This document shows positions 1 to 12,649 of a DNA stretch of 64,000 nucleotides, piece by piece. The DNA lies in NCBI GenBank assembly GCA_022478985.1, contig JAKSZP010000002.1, positions 1-64,000 on the forward strand, in the 5' to 3' direction. Under the pieces are notes generated by a model. That model saw only the letters and a list, made by a program, of their open reading frames with translations, searched no databases and had not been told where the DNA came from. A program made the position numbers and the translations under genes. Source of the stretch: Massospora cicadina (Eukaryota > Entomophthoromycota > Entomophthoromycetes > Entomophthorales > Entomophthoraceae). Position 1 is the first letter of the stretch; each line of letters begins with the position of its first letter.

Positions 1-1760
1 AAACAGAGATAAGCAGAACGTTCTTATTATAATTAAAATCAGATCACCTAATTATACTATTGATTATTTGAAGTTATGGACAAATAAGATTCTTTAAGCT
101 TTTATTAAAGAAATTGTTTGGATGACATAATCCTAGCACCACAAGTCGATTGGATCTTGTAAACATTTAATTATTTTAAAAGTTAAAAATTATGACATCA
201 ATTTAGTGTTCCTGGACAATCAGAGTACAGAAATTGCAGCAAAACTGGGCGTCTTTCAATATCTATGACATTGATACTGAAAACAAGGTATGTACCACAC
301 ATACATTAAATAAAATTGCAATCAACCTGAAGCGCATGACTATGCTAATAGCCCTAATGCTGAGTTTGTCAAATTAAAAATCAACAAATCAAAACTCATG
401 GACTCAAACCAAATTTTAATTCAATGTGGTATGAACACACTGAACCAATCAAATCAACCAATTATCTACTGAACTGTTTCGCAATACCATTTAAGAAAGT
501 TCTAGAGTTATAATATTTAAGCTATTGAAAATGCTTTAAAAGTGAGAAAACAGCAACTGCAAATACAGTCTTGTTTTCTCAATAGGAAAACTACAATAAA
601 TATAAGATTTTAAGCTTTAAAAAATCTAGTTTATTTTATAAAAGGAATTTTGGTCAGGCTAACCCAAACAATGAGCTCAGAAAGTGAGCTAGGCCAGGCT
701 TTAGCCTCATTTGTGGCACTATCTTGGGGACAAGCCTTACTTCTTGCTTGCAGCATCACTGGGAAATCTAGTCTGCAAATGCGTCATAAATTAGGGAAAT
801 GGTGCATGGGTGAGAGGGTAGTTCTCTGAAGGACTATAAGTCATGTGGTTGGTGACATGGCTGGTGCTGCCCAACTCATTTGTCACGTATTGGTAAGAAC
901 CTGTGCGTTACACCACTGGTCAGATCAAATCAACCAAAAAATATTAAATCTTTTAGTTGAAATGATACTATTTCTCATTAGGATCATATCTAGCTTTTAT
1001 CTTTTATATATGCCTTTTAATTATTCTTATTATGCTTTTGAATGAAACCTACCTACAATGGCTTAACTTTTCCATAGAATATTTGTACCAAGTTTGGTTG
1101 AAATTAGTATAAGTAGTTTATGAGGAGAGATTGAACAGGCATACTTATATGCTTATACAATAATTTATTTATAGAAATGATTTTTTAAACCATCACATCT
1201 ATACACTGCCCAATTTAGAAACTCAATTTAAATTTTTTTTGAACCTATGTAACACATATCCTGCCTGCTATTGATCATAGTCTAATTGCACAATCCAACC
1301 AGACTGCCTGCTGTTGCTCGCAGTTATAAAAGGTCCAATCCAATCAATTTCTTAAGTAATTTAACTATCCCAGCCTTTTATTTTAGAAGTTAGATTACAA
1401 AATGCAGAAAGAACATCACATTATGACTAAATGAAAAGTTAAAGAACATTCCAAACATTATCCAGCTACAGGACATATTCATGTAAGAAACTTTTTACTA
1501 TAAAGTAAGCCTTAATTTATATATTTTATAAGGTTTCTTAATAGGTTCTTATTAACTAAAATCTTACATATTAGATTCAAATTCCTACATTATAAGTTTT
1601 AGAAAAAAAGAAAAAAGATAGGCAATGATATTTAAAGTCACAGTTTTTCATTTTTTTTGTTTGATTTATCTTTAAAAACCCTTACCTGCCTGAGAACTTA
1701 ACACCCAAGAGGCATATACATACAAATACTGTGTATATGTGTATCTTAGTTTATGGGAAG
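1..1760. other. AT-rich stretch without recognisable gene
   Basis: No frame here resembles a known protein and no terminal repeats were found. The small open frame at 845-1045 has no recognisable motif and is treated as chance. The block ends at the left LTR of element A, which starts at 1761. It may be old transposon debris, but I cannot assign it. Confidence 0.5.
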
Positions 1761-2634
1761 TGTTGAATTTTGGTTCTCTTTGGAGGGCTGGTTCTTCTCT
1801 AGATGTGGGATGGAGTTTTGTGCGTCTATTGTATGATGACAACAGACTGGATGGTGACTAAAATTTAAGATATAACTTCTTGGTAGTACTTAAATTTGTA
1901 TTCTCTGTCATTACTTGGACGATGGCACGCCGCCCTGATCTTACTGATCCCAAGTAATTTCTTGACTAATACAAAGTAAAGTATTAAACGCAAAAAGTTT
2001 ATAAGTTAAATTATAATTAAGTTGGAGTCGTTGAATGTTCTTTATTAGCATCAACTTGAGGGTTATTTATAGGGTTTGATGTTAACCACATCTTACCCAT
2101 GATGTCTCATTTTCAATGGCACTTGAACACATAAAATGTTTGTTAAGAATGTCTACAAATACTTCGACTCAGGGCATTATGCTCAGCCTCAGGGTCGGTG
2201 TAAACACTGTCATCATTCTTTAGATGGCATTTCAGACGCGTCTGAAAATAGCTGAACCAATTATCTTTCACATGTAATTGGCAGCACATACCAAGGCGAT
2301 TCATATCACTAATTAGTAATTAATTTGATCAAAAACTCAACTGACATTAAAAACTAATTTTGACATAGACCAACAAAGCCCATGTGCCTGAGTCATCAAG
2401 TCAAAACTTTATTTGAGTTTGACCTAACCAACAAAGCCCTCAAGCCCATGTCATCATTGTCAAATATTATTAAGTGAAATTCGCTAGGCAGCGGACCCTG
2501 AGCTTTGCATAAGCTTAGAATATACCTGATTCATGATCGTGATATCTGATATGATCCATAATAAGTTTAAGCATGCTAACATTATTATGTCCCTATCAAT
2601 TATCTGACGATTAGGTCCAGTCAATTACTCAACA
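1761..2634 (-). repeat. 3' LTR of element A
   Basis: On the plus strand it starts TGTTGAATTTTGG and ends ACTCAACA, so both strands have TG...CA ends. It aligns along its whole length with 9908-10776, with only scattered substitutions and small indels. A purine tract next to its right end shows that this is the 3' LTR of a minus-strand element. Confidence 0.93.
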
Positions 2635-2650
2635 CTTCCCCTGCCTTGAC
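2635..2650 (-). other. Polypurine tract of element A
   Basis: On the minus strand the sequence AAGGCAGGGGAAG lies directly before TGTTGAGT, the first bases of the 3' LTR. This is the usual position and composition of the plus-strand primer of an LTR retrotransposon. It fixes both the element orientation and the LTR edge. Confidence 0.8.
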
Positions 2651-2688
2651 TGGATATAAGCGGTGGGTACCCTTCTTCTTGGGTCACA

Positions 2689-3900
2689 ATGTCTAAATTT
2701 TTGTGCACCTCAAAGTATGAACATTATCTTGATAGCCTTTCTGCCTTGGACAGATGTGCCTTTCTAAGGTTAAGCAAGTCCATGCAGCGCACAATGGTTA
2801 ACTTGGGTGTGTTGCCCATGGGTCCTCAAGCTGGGTCAACCAGCTACGCTTCCACAGTAATAGAAAGTTTGTCTTTGCATCCTGCTGCAATAACGCCAAT
2901 TGATAATCCCAAACAAGACACTGTGGCTTCAGGTACAGTTAGTCAAACATCCTGATGGGTCGAGCGGGATCCCTTTTCAACTTATTCAATATCTCTTCGC
3001 CCTTCTGAAGCTGTTCAGTCCAAAGAAACCCTGATCCAAAATCAATTCGCTTCAGATGGGGGTCTTCTTCCAGACTTCTTGTTTTCACTTTTTAGCATCT
3101 TTACTTCAAAAAATCTTGCTTCCTCCTTGCACATGGGCAGTGTGGCTTCATTGGGTCTTGAGCTCAATTTGATGTCAGAGCTTGTGAATGCCTACTTGTC
3201 ATCCGCACTTGCAACCAGTCCTGAGGTTGCTGCATACAATATTTTTGAGGCCAACCAGGCCCTTATTTTTACTAACTTGGTTGCTAGGCTTTGGTGTGAA
3301 CCCACTTCAGTACATACCAATTCTTACATTGCGTTGGGCCTCAAGCCTCAGATTTTGAAGGATCAGCGCATCCTGGTGTCATACTGAGCCCTTTGTAAAA
3401 GCTTGGCTAAGGGGATTCCTGAGAAGTATGTCCTCCCAGATGGCTCTTTTGGGTGCATGCATTCACTTCCCTCCTTCATCACTTTCCAACAATACCATGC
3501 CTGACATGTGCAGGGTATTAGATGAGGCCCATTCCCAAATGTTTTGCGCAAAAAAGTTCCTCTCCTCTGTTTACCCCTGCCCTGAGAGCCTTCTTGCCAA
3601 TTGTATCTTCCTTTCAGCGGCATTTACTCCTGAGTCAAGCTTTCCCACCTATTCTGAAGTCCCTTCCAATGGACTTTCACTTTAGTTTGATGGCCTTTCC
3701 TAAGCCAACAAGGCTAGCATGCCTGGTGCTGAGCTTTCTTGGGTTTGGCACATCTCCTCCAGGGTCTAGATAGTCAGGACTTGTATGAAATCTGCATCTC
3801 TCTGATTCCGTTGCAGACTTCTCCAGTTCAATTGCACTCTCCTCCCCCTACCAAAGAAGGGGTACCTAGTTCTAATGCCAGCGAGGCATCAAATCTATGA
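2689..3900 (+). pseudogene. Antisense open region of element A, between integrase and 3' LTR
   Basis: The region runs opposite to gag-pol and starts with an ATG 55 bp inside the 3' LTR. The first frame is open from 2689 to 3387 (about 233 codons) apart from one TGA at 2953. The reading then shifts to another frame (3428-3685), and a Pro/Ser-rich end with PPPTKEGVPSS stops at 3898-3900. Two blocks in the second part resemble the antisense region of element E: MALLG followed by a His/Pro-rich stretch, and about 40 residues further a Leu-Cys-Leu-Ala-Ala-Phe block (here LLANCIFLSAAFTP). I recognise no known family. Plant Gypsy elements with extra antisense ORFs in this position are known, so a real accessory gene is plausible. 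It could instead be non-coding. Confidence 0.5.
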
Positions 3901-4039
3901 AATAAACTTTATGGCTTGCAATTATTTTTTCTTTTTTCATTATTAAATATTTCTATTTATTATATCAAATTTTTAATTAATTTTAATTTTTTACTGTATT
4001 ATTATTCTTTATGATATGTATGAAGGAACTTATCATGTA

Positions 4040-5100
4040 CTTAATTCACAACCCAGCCGCCTTGATCCTTAATGGTATATACATCTTCAGACAATTTCTC
4101 CAATATAATAAATGGACCCTTCCAAAGCGAGGCTAGCTTGTGCGCGCGGCCTGTGCTATGAGTGTCACAATATACTACTATATCTCCATACTTGAACTTA
4201 GTCACCATAGCTTGCTTAGCTTAATTGTAGCTCTTCTGAATAGTTTTTTAACTAATTGCATTTTGATAAGCTTTAGATTGCAACTTGATTAGGGTTTTCG
4301 CTAGTTGCTCAACATAGTTATTTGGGTTAGTTGCGTCAGTTGAACTGAGTATTGAATTTAATAGTGGAGGCAGAGCGGGCTGTCTACCATACAAAAGTCA
4401 AAACAGAGAGTGGCCTGTGCTGCTGTGGTGTCCAATATTGTACGCAAACATGGTTGCACTAATTGAAGTTGCTCATTGTGAAGGCGCCAAGGCTGCATTT
4501 TTGCATAAAATGCCAACTAAAGTGCCATTCACTCGCTCTACCATACCAATAGTCTCAGGATGGTATGGTGTTGACAACACTCCTTTGATGGACATCAACT
4601 CATTTAGCTGTTGTACCATATGGGCAGTAAAATTCATGCCATTGTCCGTCAAGATCTTCTGGGGGCATCCATGCATATAAATAATATTATCCATAATGAA
4701 CTTGACAGTAATTAGAGCCCTGACATCTCAAATTGCTTTTGCTTCCATCCATTTTGTTAGATGGTTGATAGCAACAATTATGTACTTGTTGCCTAGGCTA
4801 CTCACAGGCAAAGGGTCAATTACATCAATTGACATGGTATGCCAGGCCCAGTCAGGTTTGATCAAACGATATTTCAAATCTGACTTCATAGGTTTTGTAA
4901 TATGGCATGCATGACATTTATCAAGCACATCTTATATCAAATTGCATGGAATCCCAATAGTAACATGATCAAATTAATTCTAATTTCTTGGTCATTCCCC
5001 CATGTCCAACAGCCTTGTGTGCTTGTGTAATAATCTCCATTCAGTTGGAAGGTTTTAGGAAGATTCAACGTTGTCCATCAGGCTTAAGCTTGTATAGAAC
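4040..5100 (-). pseudogene. Element A integrase
   Basis: The integrase inserts the cDNA into the genome. The core can be read in two minus-strand frames (4728-4928 and 4473-4694) joined across one TGA at 4728-4730. The three catalytic acids are visible: Asp in SIDVIDPLP, Asp in ILTDNGMNFT and Glu in MVERVNGTL. Upstream is the CHACHITKP end of the zinc-binding domain. The C-terminal part reads HKLASLWKGPF, close to HKLAYIWIGPF in element E. Further stops in the N-terminal part make it non-functional. Confidence 0.85.
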
Positions 5101-5199
5101 TCCATTTCGATATTCAGTGTCAATTAATGCTTTTTCAATTGATTTTTGAACTTCAGGTGGCTCATCTCAATACTTTCAGGTAATTACTTTTTCATATAG

Positions 5200-6550
5200 T
5201 TCATCAGCCAAACTGCTCAGGACAGCTACAATAGGAAGTCGCAATAGTCCATCTGCATTTTGATGGGCCGCTCCAGCTCTATAAACAATTTCATAATTGT
5301 ATGCTTGTAATTTCAGAGCCCAGAGGGCTAACTGTCTTTCCGGTTCCTTGAGATTGTGGAGCCATCATAATGAGATGTGATCTGTTACTACTTAGTAACT
5401 TGGTGCCATGAATGTAAAACTAAAATTGTTTACAAGCATAGATGACAGCCAGATATTCTCTTTCAGTCATCGTATAATTACGCTCATGCTTATTCAGCAT
5501 CCTGCTGCAATAAGCGACTGGATGCTCCTCGCCATCATCCCCAATCTGCAATAGCACACCACCAATTGCAGTCGACGAGGCATCAGTTTGTATGATAAAA
5601 GGCTTGCTGAAATCAGGATATCAGAAGATAGGCGCCAAGCTCATTTTGTTTTTCAAAGCCTTAAAGGCTTGTTGGCATTCCTCTGCCCAGTAAAAACGAA
5701 CCCCTCCTTGTAGTAAGTGGAATAGTTGCTCAGCAATATTTGTGAACCCTTCCATAAATCTTCAATAGTATCCTATCATGCCTAAGAACACTTGAACATC
5801 TCTCATACTCATCAGAGGTTTCATGTTGTTAATCGCCTACACCTTCTGAGGCTGAGGCCGCAAGCCTTGGAATCAATGACAAACCCAAGGTATTCCAATT
5901 GTTCTTTAAAAAATTGGCATTTTATAGGATTTATTCTCAGATTAGCCTTCAGCAGCCATTAGAACACTTGTTCAAGGTGCTCCAGATGTTTGGAAAACGT
6001 TTGCAAAAAGACATTGATGTCATCCAGGTACACCAGAACACAGGACAATTTAAGTTCCCCCAAAATCATGTCCATTGCGCGCTGAAAAGTTGCCGGAGCG
6101 TTACACAGCTCCTGTGGCATGCGTGTCAGTTGAAAAAGCCCTTGAGAAGCAATTATTGCACACTTTTCCTGCTCCTCTGGTGGCAGCTCAATTTTCCAAT
6201 ATCCTGAGATGAGGTCCATTGTGGTAAAGTACTTCGCCCCTTTCAGACGGTCCAGAGCATCATCAATTCTGGGCAATGGATACAAATCTTTTTTTGTAAT
6301 GGAATTAAGGTGTCAATAATCAATCACAACTCGATTGCTGCCATCTTTTTTCTTTACAATTAAAACGGGCCTGGCCCATGGGCTTTTGGATGGCACTATC
6401 ATTCCACCTTTCAACAATTTGTCTAGCTCTTCACTGACTATTTCATCACTAGCCCTGGGGCGCCAAATTGGCCTCATTCTAATAGGCATATGGTACCCAG
6501 TATCAACAATTTGCTGAACTCCTTTTGCACAACCTAAATAATGGTTATCT
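5200..6550 (-). pseudogene. Element A reverse transcriptase and RNase H
   Basis: The RT is the best-kept part of A. PVLIVKKKDGSNRVVIDY is followed by a stop at 6313-6315, then an unbroken 108-codon frame at 5959-6285 with [24 protein letters not shown], and the active site [11 protein letters not shown] with both Asp kept. RNase H follows at about 5400-5700, with HPVAYCSRMLN and MTERE motifs. The stop at 6313-6315 is TGA where related elements have Arg or Trp. The domain order is that of Ty3/Gypsy pol. Confidence 0.9.
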
Positions 6551-6639
6551 TTGGCGAAAATTTTGGAGTATCGTTCAAAAAACTCTAGTGCTTCATCCTT
6601 CTGTTATTCTGATATTCGGTAAAAGATTATCAAGATATT

Positions 6640-6915
6640 ACAGTATGTGCCTCAAGGGTTTTGGTTGGTAAGCTGAACTCAGATAAGTTACCAAATTTGA
6701 TAGCTGATATTAACTTGTCCCTCAGAAATAGATGAACAAAAGTGACTACTAGATCACACTAGGTTCCATTTGAGAATGGTGCCACAGGGATACAACATCC
6801 CCATAAAGTCCTTCTGGAATATCCAGTATGGTCCCAGTCCACATAACCAGTTGATGGCCTGGAGCTATTGTCGCATCCTTATTCACATGTAAAGGTATTC
6901 CTCAATTTTCACTTG
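6640..6915 (-). pseudogene. Element A dUTPase-like domain between protease and RT
   Basis: Reading leftward from 6901, the frame gives GIPLHVNKDATIAPGHQ, then a Thr-Gly pair and ILDIPEGLYGDVV. This matches the N-terminal half of trimeric dUTPases: a Gly-x-Asp-Leu motif, an Ile-x-Pro-Gly strand, a conserved Thr-Gly, then a Pro-x-Gly-Tyr turn. The motif-1 Asp is Pro here. Motif 2 (Arg-Ser-Gly) is not seen. The later part, with FGNLSEF, can be compared with the C-terminal strands but is weaker. The position is the same in C, D, E and G. I infer a beta-clip domain that has probably lost catalysis. Confidence 0.65.
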
Positions 6916-7179
6916 TGATAGTTGTCATGGGGCGGCTTCAATTTCCCCGCTGAATATATCCTACTGGTATTATCCCATTGGCATAAGATATATTGATAAA
7001 ATTTCTATGATGGCTTGTGGGCTTTATACCATTGTGAGAGTAATAAATTTAAAGTGATTGGCCCAATATTGTCAAGATGTTTTCTTTAAAATTGCATGAG
7101 ATCCCATAGGTCCTTAGAAAACTAGTTCCAATTAATATGTCATAATTGGCGTTTGGAAGCACTATAGCGGGTGCGGCTA

Positions 7180-7400
7180 CTACCAAAGCTCCAAATTGCA
7201 GTGGCAAAGCGCTGTAAGCTCCTTCACTCTTAGTGCTGTTAAGGCCTGCGGTCCCATATTCTTGATGATGGTCAATGTCTGGAGCTATTTTTCAATTTCT
7301 TAACCAGCTTTTGGAAACAATGTTTACAGGTGCTCCACTATCAACAATAGCTACAACTCTGACCTTGTTGACCATAATATACACATAAGTGCACTCAGAG
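7180..7400 (-). pseudogene. Element A aspartic protease
   Basis: The minus-strand frame contains VVAIVDSGAPVNIVS at about 7325-7355. DSGA is the active-site motif of retroviral-type aspartic proteases. The remaining protease is short and ends in a stop. It lies between the gag zinc knuckle and the dUTPase-like domain. Confidence 0.75.
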
Positions 7401-7859
7401 TAGTAAGAATCAATTAGAGTTTACTAAGTGAATATGGGAAGAATCCAGGGAGTTAAGAGTGTGCTTCAGAGTATTCCCAATACTGGGACATTTCATTGAT
7501 GAATGTGTCAATTGGCATTGCTATATTGACCCCTTTCAGGCTTGGGGTATCTGCTGCATTGCTTGGCCCGTCAGCTGTAATATTCTTAAGTATTTGTTGC
7601 ACATAGGGTTTAGCGACTACTTCAGAGGCTTCAGGTATGACAACCTTACTCTAGGAGCAAATTACCGCATGTACGTTCAAAGAATAGTCATTCAATACTA
7701 AAATAGAATCAATTTCATTTTTAAATGAGGCCCCATGGCCATTGTTTTCTTGTCAATCGGGTGGGACTAGTGTCTTAGGCACAATAGAGCGTCCCGCATC
7801 TATTGTGCTTGTTCTTTTCCCTCCTCCTGCATGGTATTGGGAAGGACTATGTTGACATT

Positions 7860-9804
7860 TCGCTGATGGCATCAGGAAGCATAGTGACCTTTACAATTGC
7901 AATTAAAGCAAGTAATTTCACTCACTGGCCCTTGGGGCTCTTGCATTTGAGTTTTGCTCATTTTTTACAGGCGGATTACTGTCAATTTTCTTATTGGTTT
8001 TGAAGGACTTTCCAGAGAAGGCAGCGGGTCCCAATCTGTAACCAGCATTAGGAGGGCCATAATTTTTGAGCATCTGCGCAAATAGTCAACCAATTCAGAT
8101 GTTGCCAGGTTTTGCACAAGCAGGCAATAAAATGTTTGATAGATTAGGGTAAGGTTCTACTGCATGCTTTAGTGCAATCTTAGCGTCAAAATTGACCATA
8201 ACCCATGCACCTAAGAGAACTTGAGCTTTGGGATAGAATCAATACACAAATTCATCAATTACTTCATCTTTCTTAAAGCGAATGTTCATAAACTTAAATT
8301 TTCTGGTCAACATCCGTTCTGAACCTTCAAATTCATGAAGCACAGCCTCCTTGACTTCGGCATATGTTGGATTTTTATTAATGTGAGGCATAATCAACTC
8401 AATGCTCCACTCATCCAAGCAGTTAATCATAGCGGCTGCTTTGTTATGGTCGCTGGCCCCATGCATGGCCATTTAAAGCGTTTGACAAATGTGGTAATAC
8501 TTCCATTCTTGTCAAAGGCCAGCAGGTTTGCTGGTTTATAATTATTGCTTCCCCATTCCTAGTTATCACTATTACTTCTTTGTTGACTAGAGCCAGGCGT
8601 ACTAGGGCGTTGGGGCATTGTATACCAGTTTGAGGTGTTAGGGTTGGCCAAAGCAACCATATTGCTAGGCAGTTGTCAACATGGCCAGCGTCCGTTTTGG
8701 TAGCTATTTCTGAGGCTTCATCCTCATAATATTAGGAAGAATTTCCAGTCAAGTGGTTTGTAGCACACTGACAACGCCCATAATCCAGAGCTCAAATTCA
8801 CTTGTTGATTTTGTTTTCCCATTTGACACAATTTTGGTTTTTTAACTTTAATTTCTCAATTTTCAAAATTCAAGCTAGTAGCTTGTAGTTGCAAGGTGGA
8901 AATCACTTGGTCCTTTTCTTTTATTGCCTTCTTGCACTAGTTCAATTCTCAACAGATATTATTGTTTGACTCATTAATAGCATTAACATCATCATTAAGA
9001 TTATTGATCTGTAGATTAAGATGATCAATAGAGTCTTGATTTTTTTCATTTTTTGTCCGTTGGTCCTCAAATTGTGTTTGCAAGTAATTAATTTTTCCGG
9101 TGTATCCATCCTTCATCTGCAAAATTTGGGCGCTCAAACATCAATACTGGTCACAAAATTCATTGTTCTGGTTTTACTGCGCCTCTTGGGCTTCATGATT
9201 AAGCCTCATAAAACTCTGAAGCGTTAATAGAAGTCTGAGTGATATTGTAACCCAAGATTCGGTGACTCCTCTTTCCTCATGAAATTTTCAAAGATGGATG
9301 CAATCTGTCATTTAGCTCTTGTGCTAATTCTGCTACCCAGTCATTAGCCCAAGTGGCTAAGTTGTAATTTGCCTCCAAACTAGAATGGACCACAGCAAAG
9401 TTGGCTTCCAATCGCTCATTTAAAATCTGGCCCACCTGGCTGGATTTGAAAGAGAAGTTCATCAACTCAGTAATAGCTGCATGATGGCGGGCGATTATTA
9501 TCTGAGAATTTCTAGAGGTGGGATGTACAAATTCAATTGATTATTGGGCGATATTCTCTATCCCAATTAAATTGTTTTGGATCTGAGCTACACTTAATTG
9601 ATGATGAGCAAGATATCTCATCCACAACACATCTTGCTGTCATTGGCAGTAAAAAGGATTGCTACTATTGTCTGCGGGCCCTTGTCCTATTTGATACCCT
9701 CTTAACAACTGCTGTTCAAGACATTCCAGCTCTTCAGGTGAAATGGGATTGTCAGGATAAGTAATAATGGGTACATCCTCCCAATTAATCTGGGACACCA
9801 TCAT
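7860..9804 (-). pseudogene. Element A gag
   Basis: The most likely start is the ATG at 9804 (minus), about 100 bp after the primer-binding site. The frame then reads INWEDVPIITYPDNP and stays open for long stretches with only scattered stops. In order there is an N-terminal part, a coiled-coil segment (8949-9137, rich in Gln, Asn and Leu heptads), a capsid-like part at 8239-8472, and one CCHC zinc knuckle near 7880-7915 (CFNC, Gly-His, then Cys; one stop inside). The knuckle marks the nucleocapsid end. Several frameshifts are needed to join the pieces. Confidence 0.75.
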
Positions 9805-9885
9805 TTCAATATTCCCATTGGGCCCGGTGATGGTTCTGAATAATTGATTGGGATTGCTCCCCTATTCAGCGCAGTCACCATCTGC

Positions 9886-9905
9886 GATCCCAGCCATGAG
9901 CGCCA
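9886..9905 (-). other. Primer-binding site of element A
   Basis: On the minus strand TGGCGCTCATGGCTGGGATC begins two bases after the end of the 5' LTR. It starts with TGG, as expected for pairing to a tRNA CCA end. It is related to the sites of elements D, E and F. I cannot name the tRNA. Confidence 0.7.
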
Positions 9906-9907
9906 CT

Positions 9908-10776
9908 TGTTAAATTTTGGTTCTCTTTGGAGGGCTGGTTCTTCTTCAGATGTGGGATGGAGTTTTGTGCGTCTATTGTATGATGACAATAGACTGGATG
10001 GTGACTAAAATTTAAGATATAACTTCTTGGTAGTACTTAAATTTGTATTCCCTGTCATTACTTGGACGATGGCACGCCGCCCTGATCTTACTGATCCCAA
10101 GTAATTTCTTAACTAATACAAAGTAAAGTATTAAACGCAAAAAGTTTATAAGTTAAATTATAATTAAGTTGGAGTAGTTGAATGTTCTTTATTAGCATCA
10201 ACTTGAGGGTTATTTATAGGGTTTGATGTTAACCACATCTTACCCATGATGTCTCATTTTCAATGGCACTTGAACACATAAAATGTTTGTTAAGAATGTC
10301 TACAAATACTTCGACTCAGGGCATCATGCTCAGCCTCAGGGTCAGTGTAAACACTGTCATTATTCTCAAGATGGCATTTCAGACGCATCTGAAAATAGCT
10401 GAACCAATTCTCTTTCACATGTAATTGGCATCACATACTAAGGCGATTAATATCACTAATTAGTAATTAATTTGATCAAAAACTCAACTGACATTGGAAA
10501 CTAATTTTGACATAGACCAACAAAGCCCATGTGCCAGAGTCATTAAGTCAAAACTTAATTTATGTTTGACCTAACCAACAAAGCCCTCAAGCCCATGTCA
10601 TCATAGTTGAATATTAAGTGAAATCGCTAGGCTGCAGATCCTAAGCTTTGCATAAGCTTAGAATATACCTGATCCATAATTGTGATATCTGATATGATCC
10701 ATAATAAGTTTAAGCATGCTAACTTATTATGTCCCTATCAAATATCTGACATTTAGGTCCAGTCAATTACTCAACA
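9908..10776 (-). repeat. 5' LTR of element A
   Basis: This is the partner of the LTR at 1761-2634, with TG...CA ends on both strands. It precedes the primer-binding site and gag on the minus strand, so it would carry the promoter for the element. The flank after 10776 (ggatttat) does not match the other flank. Confidence 0.93.
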
Positions 10777-11338
10777 GGATTTATATTTTAGTACAATTTA
10801 TAAGTAAAAATTGTTCTATATTAAACATAAAATACCTTTATATTACCTATTAAATAAGGAGTATAAAATTAGTAAGTAGTTTATTTATAATTTAAACTTT
10901 CTAGCTGCAGTTATTTTTGAAGATCAAGGCTCTGCCAGACCACCACATTGCCCTAATGTTCTAAAGTGGGAATTATAAAACATGACAGGCCTATTTCTAA
11001 TGACTTAGAAGCTTGGAAATTGGCAGGCCTAGAAAAAAATCAACTTATTAAATGTTTCAAATGCAAGAGATCACTCTAACACCTTGTTTACCTGACTAGC
11101 ATTTTAGAAGAGGGCATTAAAAGGTTAAGAATTTCAAAAGCCTTGGAGAATGGCAAGAAAGTTCCTGATCACTGTGAGGTCTGTGGTAAACAAACCTTCC
11201 AACATTAAAAATACAACCAACAGATGTAAAAATTTTCAACTTTGTTCCTAGGTTATAAGTAGATCCTTATTAACCCCAAATCTAACAAATAGAATTATAG
11301 CTTCTATATGAAATATTCAACTACTATATAAGGGAGTA
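10777..11338. other. Spacer between elements A and C
   Basis: AT-rich sequence with no open frame of note and no recognisable repeat. It separates the 5' LTR of A from the 5' LTR of C. The two elements point away from each other. Confidence 0.5.
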
Positions 11339-11943
11339 TGTTGCCAGAATTCCTACCCAAATTGGAGATTCAGACGTGTCAATTGAAGGGAATTGATCCT
11401 GATCTAACTAAATAGCTCAAACATTTACTGGAGATTATCCTCAACGAAATTCAAGGGCTCTTAAAGTCAGGGAACAACCCCAGCTTATGCAGTTGACTAT
11501 TGCTCCTTTTTTTAGTACTAGATGGTCCACTATTGCTCCCTTAAAGCTTTCTAATCTTAGGGTTTTAACCCAATCTATGCAGGAAGAAAATCCTATTTGA
11601 CTGAGATGACTAGCCTGCTGAATAATACCCAATAAGTGATAGATATAGATATTGAATTGGACTGCTTAGATATTTACCAAAAACCTTAACAATCTTCCTT
11701 ATATTGTGTACTCTAAGCAACTAAAAATTGATCTCTTGTTTGCCATTTTAAGTCAAATTGGCCTACCTCTATAAACTTAAGGATAAACTTATATCTATGA
11801 GTTACCACTTCAGACATAGTATCTGAAGTAAAAGACTTTTTTGACTAAGAAAAGCAAAAAGGTATATTCCAACACCCAAGAGCTTTGGGACCTCAGGCCT
11901 CAGAAGTTAAGGAATATGCGTTTTCAACCCCATGGTCTTAACA
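11339..11943 (+). repeat. 5' LTR of element C
   Basis: It begins TGTTGCCAGAATTCC and ends CATGGTCTTAACA. It matches 19013-19581 along its length, except for the 22 bp insertion at 11507-11528, which the other LTR lacks. A possible primer-binding site, TGGTGTTTTTGCCAGG, starts four bases after the LTR but is less like those of the other elements. Confidence 0.88.
11507..11528 (-). mobile_element. Ultra-short non-LTR tail insertion 1 (22 bp)
   Basis: The 22 bases are seven T followed by AGTACTAGATGGTCC. They are flanked by the 11 bp direct repeat actattgctcc (11496-11506 and 11529-11539). The partner LTR of element C has one copy of this site and no insert (near 19165-19180), which gives the empty site directly. 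Read on the minus strand the insert ends in an A run, the expected 3' end of a target-primed retrotransposition product. Confidence 0.88.
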
Positions 11944-12649
11944 AAACTGGTGTTTTTGCCAGGTACACCCTGAGTTCATGGTGAAAATATAAAACAAAAA
12001 TCAAGCAATAAACAATAACAACTTGGCTTAGAAAAGTGCCTTGGATTGTATAGCTGCCCATCTCAGTGACTGGGCAATCAATATGCATGTAGGAGATGCA
12101 GCGGTGACCTGCAACGTTCTATTTCCCCTATTGATGTAGGTGACCCTCCACGCCCCGTCTGAAGAGCAATATCACTTACATTTATCATACTTTTCCAAAG
12201 CCCTACAGCTCCTCTTATCTTGAGCCTTTGTCACTGGAGGCTGAGCTAATAGAAGACAGGCTCTTGAAGTGCCAGCCCCTATGATAATATTAGCTCAAAG
12301 TTCTTCACTTGATGTAGATAAGGTTGGAGCTAGATGTATGGAACGCTATCTGCATCACTTTGTACATACCATTTTGTACCATCTACTTGTAGTAGATGGT
12401 TTCCATTATTAATAATTACTACACCTTTTGTAGTTATTAACAATACATTTGAAGCTCCTTCAATTCTAGCAATCTGCCTCCCAGTTTGGCTGTGAAAACC
12501 AAAACTCTATACTGGAAAATTGACAGCTCAATAATGAGATACAAGATGTATTAATCCACCTAGTCAAGGAATCATGAGTTTTGTTTGAACGGAACTCACT
12601 AATTGTTACAGTTAACTAGAGATTGTTATTCATGTCCAGGTTATAAATT

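Larger units (their letters stand above)
1761..10776 (-). mobile_element. Ty3/Gypsy LTR retrotransposon, element A (full length, decayed)
   Basis: Two direct repeats of about 870 bp (1761-2634 and 9908-10776) bound a minus-strand gag-pol region. Reading right to left the order is 5' LTR, primer-binding site, gag, protease, dUTPase-like domain, RT, RNase H, integrase, an extra region of about 1.3 kb, polypurine tract and 3' LTR. The order RT before integrase is that of Ty3/Gypsy. The LTRs are about 96% identical by eye, so the insertion is fairly recent, yet the coding part already has many stops and frameshifts. No target-site duplication is visible: the flanks are ggaag on the left and ggatt on the right. 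The coding region resembles element E closely enough to call them sister families. Confidence 0.93.

Noticed and set aside
845..1045. 66-codon open frame in the left AT-rich stretch
   Set aside because: No recognisable motif, no conserved neighbour, and a length expected by chance.
1755..10782. Target-site duplication of element A
   Set aside because: Flanks ggaag and ggatt do not match well enough. The same failed for C, D and E, so loss by mutation or recombination between copies is possible.
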